This document shows, piece by piece, positions 26,474-35,652 of a stretch of DNA of 64,000 nucleotides. The first letter of the stretch is position 1. Each line of letters begins with the position of its first letter. The notes under the pieces are model-generated. The model was not told where the DNA came from, did not search any database, and saw only the letters and a list, made by a program, of their open reading frames with translations. The DNA is from CADEEN01 sp963738425 (GTDB taxonomy: Bacteria; Pseudomonadota; Gammaproteobacteria; Burkholderiales; Burkholderiaceae_C): the NCBI GenBank assembly GCA_963738425.1, contig CAVTWT010000038.1:1-64000 (forward strand), in the 5' to 3' direction. A program made the position numbers and the translations under genes.

Positions 26474-27178
26474 ATGAACCTCATCCCTGTCATCGACCTC
26501 ATGCAAGGCCAGGTGGTGCGTGCGCAACGCGGCCAGCGCGCGCTCTACCGGCCGATCGTCTCCACGCTGTGCGCCAGCGCCGAGCCGGCCGCCGTGGCAC
26601 GTGCGCTGGCAACGCGTTGCGCCGCGCAGCAACTGTACGTGGCCGATCTCGACGCACTGCAAGGCCGCGGCGTGCAACTGAGTGCGCTGCGAGAGGTCAT
26701 GCGCGCGCTGCCGGACGTGGAGATCTGGCTCGACGCCGGCTTTGCCGATGCCGCCGCGGCAGCGTCGCTGCTCGAGCAACTCGGCAGCGATGCCGCGCGC
26801 GTGGTCACGGTCTTCGGCAGCGAATCTCTGCAGTCGCGCCAGGCGGTCGAGTCCTGCTTCGCATCGCCGACACGCGCCGTGCTCTCGCTCGACCGGCGCG
26901 ACGGCGCCCGCCTCGACCCCGCGGGCTGCTGGGAGCTGCCCGCGCTGTGGCCCGAGCGCGTGATCGTGATGACGCTGGAGCGCGTCGGCGCCGACGCCGG
27001 CCCCGACCTCGACACGCTGCGCAGCGTGCAGGCCCGGGCGCCGAAAGCGGCGCTGATCGGCGCCGGTGGCATCCGCCATGCGGCTGACCTGGAGGCCGCA
27101 CGCGCCGCCGGCGCCACCGCCTGGCTCGTCGCCAGCGCCCTGCACGACGGGCGCCTGCCGCCCGCGCGACGGCATTGA
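26474..27178 (+). CDS. HisA-like TIM-barrel protein of the H4MPT island
   Basis: 234 residues: MNLIPVIDLMQGQVVRAQRG, then RPIVSTLCASAEPAAVARAL, LYVADLDALQGRG, EIWLDAGFAD and AALIGAGGIRHAADL. The fold and catalytic-Asp positions (IDL and DLD) recall HisA, but a true HisA phosphate-binding set is not complete and no his genes are nearby. Homologues accompany H4MPT genes; a cofactor-synthesis function is inferred, substrate unknown. Confidence 0.82.
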   Translation: MNLIPVIDLMQGQVVRAQRGQRALYRPIVSTLCASAEPAAVARALATRCAAQQLYVADLDALQGRGVQLSALREVMRALPDVEIWLDAGFADAAAAASLLEQLGSDAARVVTVFGSESLQSRQAVESCFASPTRAVLSLDRRDGARLDPAGCWELPALWPERVIVMTLERVGADAGPDLDTLRSVQARAPKAALIGAGGIRHAADLEAARAAGATAWLVASALHDGRLPPARRH

Positions 27179-27361
27179 ATCGGCTCCGCAACCGTGAAGA
27201 TCGACCTCGACATGCCGCCTTCTGCATCACGATTCGTGCCATCGCGCCGGCCCATCCCCTTGGCCGCCCCGGCGGGTCGGCCGCGCCTGGAAACGCCACA
27301 CTCTGTGGCAGTTCTGGTGGCCTGCGCGCCAGCCCTGGCCGCGGCTGGCCCTGCATTGCTG

Positions 27362-27376
27362 TGGCACATCGCTTGC
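27362..27376 (+). promoter_or_regulatory. Candidate sigma-54 promoter ahead of fhcB
   Basis: TGGCAC-ATCGC-TTGC matches the -24/-12 consensus TGGCAC-N5-TTGC at all ten fixed positions. It lies 14 bases before the fhcB ATG, which would give a very short leader. A sigma-54 activator is encoded 8 kb away in the same island. A chance match in a 64-kb window is possible. Confidence 0.4.
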
Positions 27377-27390
27377 GTGAAACCCTGCCC

Positions 27391-28678
27391 ATGACCGACA
27401 CCCCGCTGCCTTCCGGTGCGGCCACGGCACGCTGGACGTGCCCGTTTTGCCCCTTGATGTGCGACCGCCTGCAGGTGCGTCCTGCCGCCGACGGCCACAC
27501 GCTCGAACTGCGTGGCGGCCCCGGTGTGGACTGCTCGCGTGCGCGCGCCGGGCTGGAGCAGTTCAGCGCAGCACGCAGTCCTGCGCCGCCGCTGATCGAT
27601 GGTCGGGCCGTTTCCTTGAGTGAGGCTGTTGCTGCCGCCGCACGCCTGTTGCGCGCAAGCCACCAGCCGCTGTTCGGCGGCCTGGGCACCGACGTCGCCG
27701 GTGCGCGCGCGCTCTACCGCCTGGCCTGCGCCACCGGCGCGATCTGCGACGCCGCGCAGGGCGGGGCGCTGACGCAGAGCCTGCGCGCGCTGCAAGACCG
27801 CGGCGGATTCACGACCACGCTGGCCGAGGCGCATGCACGCGCCGACGTCATCGTCTTCGTCGGTGGGCTGGGGCTCGACCAGGCACCGCTGCTGTTCGAC
27901 CGCCTCGGCTTCGGCGATGCGGCGGGGCCGCAGCGGCATGTCGCGGCGATCGGCGTGTCCGACGCAGGAGCAAGAGCAGCTTGCGGCGCTGGGCCAGCGC
28001 CCCGGCTTGCGCGTCGAAGCCTTGCCGCTGCACGGCGATCTGTTCGAAACGCTGTCGCTGCTGTGTGCTGCGGCCAATCAGCGTGTGACACAGGTGCCAT
28101 CGCAGATCGCCGCGCTCGCCGCGCGCTTGCGCGTCGCGAAGTACGGCGTGTTCGTCGGCGCGCCCATGAATTTCCCTGCACACGCCGCGCTGCTGATCGA
28201 AACCTTGAACCGCATCGTCGGCCACCTCAACGCCAGCACGCGCGCGGCAGCGTTGTGGCTCGGCGGCGGCAATGGCGCGGCAACCGTGAACCAGGTCTTC
28301 ACCTGGCTGTCGGGCCTGCCGCTGCGCTCGCGGGCCGGGCCGCACGGACTTGAGCATGAGCCGCTGTGCTTCGACGCCGCGCGCCTGCTGGCTGACGGCG
28401 CGGTCGATGCGCTGCTGTGGGTGTCGTCGTTCGACGCGGCCTCCGCGCCGCCGTCGACGAAGCTGCCGCTGATCGTGCTCGGTCACCCGCAGTTGGCTGC
28501 GTCGTGCCAACGCGCGGGCTCGGTGTTCATTCCGGTATCGACGCCAGGCATCGGTTCGGCCGGCCATCTGTTTCGCACCGACGGTGTCGTGCTGCTGCCG
28601 CTGTTCGCGGTGCATGACGACGGCTTGCCGGGTGTGGCCGATGTGGTTGCGCAGATCACGCAGGAACTGTCTTCATGA
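27391..28678 (+). CDS. fhcB: Formyltransferase/hydrolase complex subunit B, frameshifted
   Basis: FhcB is the subunit derived from archaeal formylmethanofuran dehydrogenase B, part of the FhcABCD complex that turns formyl-H4MPT into formate. N-terminal CPFCPLMCD keeps the archaeal iron-sulfur-type cysteines. The frame is intact to HVAAIGVSD (about 27960), then the next frame continues QEQEQLAALGQRPGLRVEALP to KLPLIVLGHPQLAASCQRAG and the stop at 28678, so one small indel is present. It overlaps fhcA by 4 bases. Confidence 0.9.
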
Positions 28679-30363
28679 CCACGTTGCGCTTTCGTGGTGG
28701 ACGGATCATCGACCCGACGCAAGCCGAAGCCGACAGCGTGCGCGATCTGTATGTGCGTGACGGCCGCGTCGTCGATGACGAGCAGGCCGACCAGGAGATC
28801 GACGTCAGCGGCTGCGTGATCATGGCCGGCGGCATCGACATGCACACCCACATCGGCGGCGGCAAGGTGAATCTTGCGCGGCTGTTGATGACCGAAGACC
28901 ACCGCAACGGCGCCAATCCGTTTGCGCTGCCGACCAATCCGCTCGAACTCGCCTCCTGCGGCGGGTGCACGCCCGGCACGCTGGCCACCGGCTACCGCTA
29001 TGTCGAGATGGGCTACACGGCAGCGTTCGAGCCGGCGATGGTGGCGGCCAACGCGCGCCACGCGCACATGGAGATGGGCGACACGCCGATCCTCGACCAT
29101 GGCGCCTACGTCATGCTCGGCAACGACGAGCTGTTCCTGCAACTGCTGCACGAGGGCGGCGCGGCGGGCAAGAACTTCGCGCAGATTCGCGACTACGTGG
29201 GCTGGACGATCAACGCCACCAAGGCGATGGGCGTGAAGGTCGTCAACCCCGGTGGCATCTCGGCTTTCAAGTTCAACCAGCGCAAGCTCGACGTCGATCA
29301 GAACCATGTGCACTGGCAGGTCACGCCGCGGCGCGTGGTGCACACGTTGGCGCGCGCGTTGAAGGAACTCGGCGTGCCGCACCCGCTGCACATCCACGGC
29401 AGCAACCTCGGCGTCGCCGGCAACATCGCTTCGACGCTGGAGACCATCGCCGCACTCGAAGGCCTGCCCGCGCACCTGACGCATGTGCAGTTCCACGCTT
29501 ACGGCACCGAGGGGCCGAAGAAGTTTTCATCGGCCGCGCAGCAACTCGCCGACGCTGTGAACGCGAACCCGCAGATCAGCATCGACGTCGGCCAGGTGAT
29601 CTTCGGCCAGACCGTCACCGCCTCGGGCGACACGATGCGCCAGCATGCCAACTCGAGCCTGGCCAATCCGCGCAAATGGATCGGCGCCGACATCGAACTC
29701 GACGCCGGCTGCGGCGTCGTGCCGTTCCGCTACCGCGAGCAGAGTTATGTGAACGCGCTGCAGTGGGCGATCGGGCTCGAACTGTTCCTGCTCGTCGCCA
29801 ACCCGTGGCAGGTGGTGCTGACAACGGACCACCCGAACGGCGGGCCGTTCACCAGCTACCCGCACCTGATCCGCCTGTTGATGGACCGAAGCTTCCGTGA
29901 AGAGCAGATCGCGAAGCTGCATCCCGAGGTGGCGGCGAACTGCGCGCTGCGCTCGATCACGCGCGAGCTGACGTTGCAGGAGATCGCGGTGATGACACGC
30001 GCCGCACCGGCTCGCCTGCTCGGCTTGAAAGACCGCGGCCGGCTCGGCGTGGGTGCCGCGGCGGATATCGCGGTCTATCGCGAAGACGCCAACCGTGAGG
30101 CGATGTTCAGCACGCCCGAGTGGGTGTTCAAGGACGGAGAGCAAGTCGCGCGCGCCGGGCGAATCACCGCGCTGCCGACGGGCGGCACGCATTTCGTCGA
30201 GCCGGGCTACGACACGTCGATCGAGAAGTGGCTGCGCAAGCAAGTCGATCAGCGAGGCTCGTTGAACTTCGATCACATCGCGATCGGCCACGACGAGCTG
30301 TGCCGCTGCGGCAATGGCGGGCGGCTGTTGCCGCTGGCCTGCTTCGAAGGGAGCACCGCGTGA
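28675..30363 (+). CDS. fhcA: Formyltransferase/hydrolase complex subunit A
   Basis: 562 residues of the amidohydrolase superfamily, the subunit that hydrolyses formyl-methylofuran to formate. Metal-site motifs: GGIDMHTHIGGGK (HxH, about 53-65), AMGVKVVNPGG with the bridging Lys, LHIHGSNLG, HLTHVQFHAYG, and VVLTTDHPNGGPFTSYP with the catalytic Asp. CRCGNGGRLLP lies at the C-terminus. No frame damage. Overlaps fhcB and fhcD. Confidence 0.97.
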   Translation: MTTLRFRGGRIIDPTQAEADSVRDLYVRDGRVVDDEQADQEIDVSGCVIMAGGIDMHTHIGGGKVNLARLLMTEDHRNGANPFALPTNPLELASCGGCTPGTLATGYRYVEMGYTAAFEPAMVAANARHAHMEMGDTPILDHGAYVMLGNDELFLQLLHEGGAAGKNFAQIRDYVGWTINATKAMGVKVVNPGGISAFKFNQRKLDVDQNHVHWQVTPRRVVHTLARALKELGVPHPLHIHGSNLGVAGNIASTLETIAALEGLPAHLTHVQFHAYGTEGPKKFSSAAQQLADAVNANPQISIDVGQVIFGQTVTASGDTMRQHANSSLANPRKWIGADIELDAGCGVVPFRYREQSYVNALQWAIGLELFLLVANPWQVVLTTDHPNGGPFTSYPHLIRLLMDRSFREEQIAKLHPEVAANCALRSITRELTLQEIAVMTRAAPARLLGLKDRGRLGVGAAADIAVYREDANREAMFSTPEWVFKDGEQVARAGRITALPTGGTHFVEPGYDTSIEKWLRKQVDQRGSLNFDHIAIGHDELCRCGNGGRLLPLACFEGSTA

Positions 30364-31292
30364 TCCGCAATGGCGTCACGAACTTGACGAACGGCGTTGC
30401 CGTGGACGACACCTTTGCCGAAGCCTTCCCGATGAAGTGCACGCGCATCGTCATCACCGCGCATAACATCGAATGGGCGCGCCACGCGGCACAGTCGGCC
30501 ACGGGATTTGCAACGTCGGTCATCGGCTGCGGTTGCGAAGCCGGCATCGAGCGCGAGATCGACCGCAGCGAGACCCCCGACGGCCGGCCCGGCATCAGCC
30601 TGCTGCTGTTCGCGATGTCGGGCAAGGAGCTGGCCAAGCAGATCGAGCGGCGTGTCGGGCAATGCGTGTTGACGTGTCCGACGACGGCGGTCTATGCGGG
30701 CATCGCGGAAGGCGAAGCGGTGGCACTCGGCAAGAACCTGCGCTTCTTCGGCGACGGCTGGCAGATCAGCAAGGTCATCAACGGCGTGCGCTACTGGCGC
30801 GTGCCGGTGATGGACGGCGAATTCGTCGCGCAGGAGACCACGGCGGTGGTCAAGGGTGTCGGCGGTGGCAACCTGCTGCTGCTGGCCCGCGACACCGACG
30901 CCGCGCTCGCCGTGTCCGAAGCGGCGGTGGCGGCGATGCGCAGGCTGCGCAACGTCATCATGCCGTTCCCCGGCGGCGTCGTGAGATCGGGCTCCAAGGT
31001 CGGCAGCAAATACCCGGCGCTGATGGCATCGACCAACGACGCTTTCTGCCCGACGCTCCATGGCCTCGTCGCCAAGAGCGAGTTGACGCCGGAGACGCGC
31101 TGCGTGATGGAGATCGTCATCGACGGCCTGACAGAAGCCGATGTGGCGGCTGCGATGCGCGCCGGGCTCGACGCCGGCATCGCCTTTGGCGCCGAGCGCG
31201 GTCTGCTGCGCATTTCCGCCGGCAACTACGGCGGCAAGCTCGGGCCGTTCCACTTCCATCTGCACAAGCTGATGGGCGAGGGCGCGGCATGA
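30360..31292 (+). CDS. fhcD: Formylmethylofuran:H4MPT formyltransferase
   Basis: 310 residues. FhcD (Ftr homologue) moves the formyl group from H4MPT to methylofuran. Signature stretches: NGVAVDDTFAEAFPMKCTRIVITA, GFATSVIGCGCEAGIER, GISLLLFAMSGKELAKQIERRVGQCVLTCPTTA, PFPGGVVRSGSKVGSKYPAL. GTG 30360 overlaps the fhcA stop (GTGA) and fits the Ftr N-terminus. Confidence 0.96.
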   Translation: MIRNGVTNLTNGVAVDDTFAEAFPMKCTRIVITAHNIEWARHAAQSATGFATSVIGCGCEAGIEREIDRSETPDGRPGISLLLFAMSGKELAKQIERRVGQCVLTCPTTAVYAGIAEGEAVALGKNLRFFGDGWQISKVINGVRYWRVPVMDGEFVAQETTAVVKGVGGGNLLLLARDTDAALAVSEAAVAAMRRLRNVIMPFPGGVVRSGSKVGSKYPALMASTNDAFCPTLHGLVAKSELTPETRCVMEIVIDGLTEADVAAAMRAGLDAGIAFGAERGLLRISAGNYGGKLGPFHFHLHKLMGEGAA

Positions 31293-31353
31293 GCTCCCGC
31301 CCGGCCGTTCCGAAGGGGGCTCGCACCGCAGTGCGAAGCACGGAGGTTACCCA

Positions 31354-32142
31354 GTGAGTGGCTTCACGCTGCGACTGAAGCAGACGACCGGCGCTGCGCG
31401 TGGACATGCGAGGCGTGACGCCGTCGGCCGACATGCGGCAGCTTCAAGTGGGCTACGGCAACGCGCTCGTGCCGCTGGCTGAGTTGTTCAGCATCACGCC
31501 GCGCGACGACGGCAAACTGATCTTCGAAGGCGACTGCTCGCGCTGCGACCGCATCGGCTGGCAGATGGACGGCGGCACGCTGATCGTCGAGGGTGATGTC
31601 GGCGACTACGTCGGCGCGGGCCTGCGCAGCGGCGCGATCACCGTGCGCGGCCATGCGCGCGACCTCGCGGCGTGCGAAATGGCGGGTGGCGCGTTGACAT
31701 CGAAGGCAGTGCGGGAGACTTCGTCGCCAGCACCTTGCCCGGCAGCATGGACGGCATGCGCGGCGGCACGCTGATCGTCAAAGGCAACGTCGGCGAGCGC
31801 TGCGCCGACCGCATGCGCCGCGGCAGCGTCGTCGTCTTCGGCAACAGCGGCGACTTCCTTGCTTCGCGCTTGGTGGCCGGCACGATCGCCCTCGGTGGCC
31901 GCGCGGGTGCGCACGTGGGCTACGGCATGCGCCGCGGCAGCATCGTCTTCGCCGGCTCCGCGCCTGCACCGTCGCCGACCTTCGTGCCGGCGATCGCCGA
32001 TGTGCCGGTCTTCTGGCAACTGCTGGCGCGCGATCTGGCGCAGCACGGCGGCGTGTTCGCCGGCTTGCCCGCGCGCCGCATCGAGCGCCAGTTGGGTGAC
32101 GTGGCGGCCGATGGCAAGGGCGAGTGGATCGTCGCGCGCTGA
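31354..32142 (+). CDS. fhcC: Formyltransferase/hydrolase complex subunit C, two frameshifts
   Basis: GTG 31354 after CGGAGG reads SGFTLRLKQTTGAA; the frame then shifts near 31400 to LRVDMRGVTPSADM and EGDCSRCDRIGWQMDGGTLIVEGDVGDY, and shifts back near 31680 to WRVDIEGSAGDFVAS and the stop at 32142. The two changes cancel, leaving 263 codons. The Gxx/GGxL repeats form the beta-helix shared with glutamate-synthase C-termini (GGTLIVKGNVGERC, GSVVVFGNSGD). Required for complex assembly; it carries no catalytic site. Confidence 0.88.
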
Positions 32143-32159
32143 AAGCCGAGGCGCTCAGG

Positions 32160-33050
32160 TCATGAGTCATCGCGCAGCAAGCGCTGCATCAACTCGCGCA
32201 CGATCGACAAGGCCGGCGCCTCCGTGCGGCGCGCCACGGTCACCAGCCCGAAGCGCGCCGTGGCGTTCAAAGCCGGCCGCATCTTGAGCTCGACCAGTTC
32301 GGGTGCGGCGGCGCGGATGGCCAACAGCACCGCATCGCTGTGCCGCGCCACCTCGACCAGGCTCGGCACCTCCTCGCAGCGCAGCGTCACGCATTGCTCC
32401 GGGTGGGCCATCGCGCCGTAGCGCTCGATCAGCATCCGCGCCACTTCATCGGACAGCGGTGTCGACGCGATCGGGTAGCGGCTGAGGGCTTCGAAGCTCA
32501 CACCCGAACGCAGCCGCGCCAGCGGGTGGCCACGGCGGACCATGAAGGCGCCGCGCATCTCGTGCAGCGACGCGGTGTGCAGATCGGCCGCCGGCCGCAT
32601 CGAGCGCAGGTCGACGACCAGCGCATCGAGGGCGCGTGCACGCAGCGCCTGCAGCAGCAACTCGGTGCCGCTGCGCGAGATCTCGACGCGGAGCTGCGGG
32701 CGCTCGCGCGCGATCTGCATCAGCAGCGGTGTCATCAGCATCGCTCCCGGGCCGGAGCCCATGCCGATGCGCAGCACGCCTGAACGGCCTTCACGCAGGC
32801 TGGGGCCGCTGGCCTGCAGCTCGTCGGCGTCGAACAGCAGCTGGCGTGCGCGCTTGAGCGTCTCGCCGCCGAACGGCGTCAGCTCGATGCGCCGGCCGAT
32901 GCGGTCGAACAAGGCCGCGTGCAGTTCGTCTTCGAGCGCGCGGATGCTGCGGCTGAGTGCCGGCTGGGTCAGGAACAGCGCCTGCGCGGCCTTGCTGAAC
33001 GAGCCGCTGTCGGCCAGGGCGATGAGGTGCTTCAACTGGACGAGGGTCAT
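32160..33050 (-). CDS. LysR-family transcriptional regulator
   Basis: 296 residues. N-terminal winged helix (MTLVQLKHLIALADSGSFSKAAQALFLTQPALSRSIRALEDEL, residues 1-45) and a periplasmic-binding-like effector domain (about 90-290). The start at 33050 is preferred; MSSNH at 33083 is an alternative. It is divergent from the Bug/M20 pair, the classic arrangement for a LysR activator of an adjacent uptake and hydrolysis operon. Effector unknown. Confidence 0.92.
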   Translation of the reverse strand: MTLVQLKHLIALADSGSFSKAAQALFLTQPALSRSIRALEDELHAALFDRIGRRIELTPFGGETLKRARQLLFDADELQASGPSLREGRSGVLRIGMGSGPGAMLMTPLLMQIARERPQLRVEISRSGTELLLQALRARALDALVVDLRSMRPAADLHTASLHEMRGAFMVRRGHPLARLRSGVSFEALSRYPIASTPLSDEVARMLIERYGAMAHPEQCVTLRCEEVPSLVEVARHSDAVLLAIRAAAPELVELKMRPALNATARFGLVTVARRTEAPALSIVRELMQRLLRDDS

Positions 33051-33170
33051 CGAGGCATCTCCCGAAGCATGATTCGAACTCATGCTAATGCAGAAGAGAA
33101 TGCATTGGACTTGGCATTGGGGCCTGCCTACATTCGCTTCCGACCCACCCACCTCTCAAAGGCCCGCCCC

Positions 33171-34172
33171 ATGAAAGCCCTTGTCCATCGTTGTGTCACC
33201 GCCGTCACTGTCACCGCCGTCGCCGCCGGCCTGTTGCTGGCGTCGGGCGCCGCGCTCGCCCAGACCTATCCCACCAAGCCGGTCAACCTGATGGTGCCGT
33301 ACCCGGCCGGCGGCCCGTCGGACGCGATCGCGCGCATCTTCAACAACCAGCTCGGCAAGGAGCTGGGGCAGCAGGTGCTGGTGGAAAACCTGGGCGGTGT
33401 CAGCGGTGCACTGGCGGCGCAGAAGGTGCTGGCCGCGCCGGCCGACGGCTACTTCATTTTCCAGGGCTCGCCCAACGAGGTGATCCTGTCGCCGCTGGCC
33501 AATGCCGCGGTGAAGCTGAAGACCGAAGACTTTCGCCTGGTGCACCCGGTGGCCGATGCGGTGATGGTGTTCGTGACGCGCAAGGATCTGGGTGTCAACA
33601 GCGTCGATGAACTGATCGCGCTGGCGCGCAAATCGGCCGACAAGCCGCTGACCTATGGCAGCGTCGGCATCGGCTCGCTCTACCACCTGATCCTCGAGAA
33701 CGTGCAGGCGTCCACCGGCGTCAAGCTGGCGCATGTGCCGTACAAGGGCAACGCACCGCTGCTGCAGGACATCGGCGGTGGCCAGGTGGACTTTGCGGTG
33801 CTGGTGTACAGCGCTGCGATGGGCGCGTTGGCCGAGCAGGGCAAGATGAAGGTGATCGGCCAGCTCGGCGCGCAACGCTCGGAACTTCTGAAGAACGTGC
33901 CGGCTGCCAGCGAAGGACAGGCGCTGAAGAACTTCTCGTACAAGATCTGGACCGGCTTCATGGTGCCCAAGAGCACGCCCGAAGACGTCGTCACCCGCCT
34001 GCATGCGGCCATCGGCAAGACGCTGCAAGACCCGGCGGTGCGCTCGCAACTCGCGGCGCAGACGCAGCTGGCATCGGCGCCGATGACGCTGGCCGAGTCG
34101 GCGAAGTTCTTCGAGGCCGAGACCGCGCGCTACCGCGCCATCGCCAAGCAGATCAACCTGCAGCCGCAGTGA
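33171..34172 (+). CDS. Tripartite tricarboxylate transporter substrate-binding (Bug) protein
   Basis: 333 residues. Signal peptide (about 1-30, ending SGAALAQ) then TYPTKPVNLMVPYPAGGPSDAIARIFNNQL, the standard Bug N-terminus, and LTYGSVGIGSLYHL, VPYKGNAPLLQDIGGGQVDFAV. Periplasmic carboxylate-binding proteins of this family are greatly expanded in Burkholderiales and often lack adjacent membrane partners, as here. The neighbouring M20 amidohydrolase suggests an N-acyl amino acid or similar ligand. Confidence 0.93.
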   Translation: MKALVHRCVTAVTVTAVAAGLLLASGAALAQTYPTKPVNLMVPYPAGGPSDAIARIFNNQLGKELGQQVLVENLGGVSGALAAQKVLAAPADGYFIFQGSPNEVILSPLANAAVKLKTEDFRLVHPVADAVMVFVTRKDLGVNSVDELIALARKSADKPLTYGSVGIGSLYHLILENVQASTGVKLAHVPYKGNAPLLQDIGGGQVDFAVLVYSAAMGALAEQGKMKVIGQLGAQRSELLKNVPAASEGQALKNFSYKIWTGFMVPKSTPEDVVTRLHAAIGKTLQDPAVRSQLAAQTQLASAPMTLAESAKFFEAETARYRAIAKQINLQPQ

Positions 34173-34185
34173 AGGGGGACCGGCC

Positions 34186-35391
34186 GTGACCTACCTGTTG
34201 CACGCGCTGCAAGCCCGGGCCGGTGAGTTCATCAGCCTGCGCCGCGACATCCACCGCCATCCCGAACTCGCATTCGAGGAGCACCGCACCGCGGCGCTGG
34301 TGGCCGACAAGCTCGAAGGCTGGGGCTACGCGGTCGAACGCGGCATCGGCGGCACGGGTGTCGTCGGTACGCTGGTGCGTGGCCAAAGCAAGAAGCGCCT
34401 GGGCATTCGCGCCGACATGGACGCGCTGCCGATCGACGAAGCCAGCGGCGCCGAGTGGAGCAGCGTGCATGGCGGCGTGATGCACGCCTGCGGCCACGAC
34501 GGCCACACCGCGATGCTGCTCGCCGCAGCACGCCACCTGGCTGAGCAGGGCTCGTTCGACGGCACGCTGCACCTGATCTTCCAGCCGGCCGAAGAAGGCG
34601 GTGGCGGCGCGCTGCGCATGATGGAAGACGGCCTGTTCGAGCGCTTCCCCTGCGACGCCATCTTCGCCATGCACAACATGCCCGGCACCGAGCAGGGCCA
34701 CCTGGTGCTGCGCGAAGGCGCGGCGATGGCCTCGTCGGATTACGCCACGATCACGCTGCACGGCATCGGCGGCCACGGCGCGATGCCGCAGCGCGCGGCC
34801 GATCCGATCGTCGCCGCGGCCAGCATCGTCATGGCGCTGCAGACCATCGTCTCGCGCAACATCGATCCGCTGCACGCGGCGGTGGTCACCGTCGGCGCGC
34901 TGCATGCCGGCAAGGCCAACAACGTGATCCCGGCCTCGGCAACGCTGGAGCTGAGCGTTCGTGCGCTCGACCGCGAGGTGCGGGCCACGCTGGAGGCGCG
35001 CATCAAGGCGCTGGTGACGGCGCAGGCCGAGAGCTTCGGCGTCACGGCGCGCATCGACTGGAAGCCGGGTTATGCGGTGCTGGTCAACACGCCGGCCGAA
35101 ACTGCCTTCGCACGCGAAGTGGCGGTCGAACTGGTCGGCGCCGAGCGCGTGACGCTGCAAGGCCCGCCGCTGACCGGCAGCGAGGACTTTGCTTTCATGC
35201 TCGAGCGCGTGCCCGGCAGCTACCTGCTCATCGGCAACGGGATCGGGCAAGACAAGGGCGAAGGCGGCTGCATGGTCCACAACCCGGGCTACGATTTCAA
35301 CGACCACAACATCGGCGTCGGCAGTGCCTACTGGGTGCTGCTGGCCGAACGCTTCCTCGCCGCGAAGGAGCAGCAAGCCGCGGCTCGATAG
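34186..35391 (+). CDS. M20-family amidohydrolase (hippurate hydrolase-like)
   Basis: 401 residues. Cytoplasmic dizinc or dinickel aminoacylase/amidohydrolase family: HRHPELAFEEHRTAALVADKL, GIRADMDALPIDE, GGVMHACGHDGHTAML (metal Cys/His), IFQPAEEGGGGA (catalytic Glu), PRxAVDP-like QRAADPIV and a C-terminal SEDFAFML. GTG 34186 begins the frame. It probably cleaves N-acyl amino acids imported via the preceding Bug protein. Confidence 0.92.
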   Translation: MTYLLHALQARAGEFISLRRDIHRHPELAFEEHRTAALVADKLEGWGYAVERGIGGTGVVGTLVRGQSKKRLGIRADMDALPIDEASGAEWSSVHGGVMHACGHDGHTAMLLAAARHLAEQGSFDGTLHLIFQPAEEGGGGALRMMEDGLFERFPCDAIFAMHNMPGTEQGHLVLREGAAMASSDYATITLHGIGGHGAMPQRAADPIVAAASIVMALQTIVSRNIDPLHAAVVTVGALHAGKANNVIPASATLELSVRALDREVRATLEARIKALVTAQAESFGVTARIDWKPGYAVLVNTPAETAFAREVAVELVGAERVTLQGPPLTGSEDFAFMLERVPGSYLLIGNGIGQDKGEGGCMVHNPGYDFNDHNIGVGSAYWVLLAERFLAAKEQQAAAR

Positions 35392-35397
35392 AATCCC

Positions 35398-35602
35398 GAC
35401 CCAGCAGGAGAGCGCCCCGCCGTCTGCCATAAGGAAGAGGCCGGGGCCACCGAAGGCGCAAACTCCCATGCACGCTCAGGTTCCGTACTGCACAACACCA
35501 TCGCCGTCTGGAGAGCCGTCACACCCGTGACGCACCGAAGGAGCAAAGCCCGGAACGCAACGCCGGGCTGAATCTCTCAGGTACCGAGGACAGGGGGAGC
35601 GG
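35398..35602 (+). promoter_or_regulatory. Tandem glycine riboswitch
   Basis: Two consecutive aptamers. The first runs from AGCAGGAGAGCG through CACCGAAGGCGCAAACTCCC to ACGCTCAGGTTCCG; the second from TCTGGAGAGCC through GCACCGAAGGAGCAAAGCCC to AATCTCTCAGGTACC and GAGGACAGGGGGAG. The GGAGAG, CCGAAGG-GCAA and CTCAGG-GGACAG blocks are the conserved glycine-aptamer core. It ends about 50 bases before dadA, with a CGACGCACGGTCGTTCGTCG hairpin in between that may be the expression platform. Confidence 0.9.
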
Positions 35603-35652
35603 CAATCGAACGACGCACGGTCGTTCGTCGCCATTCTTCCTGGAGCCCTCTC

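Noticed and set aside
25550..27175. 541-codon minus-strand frame extending MfnD-like protein upstream
   Set aside because: The extra part is antisense to the HisA-like gene; the ATP-grasp protein begins naturally at 26449.
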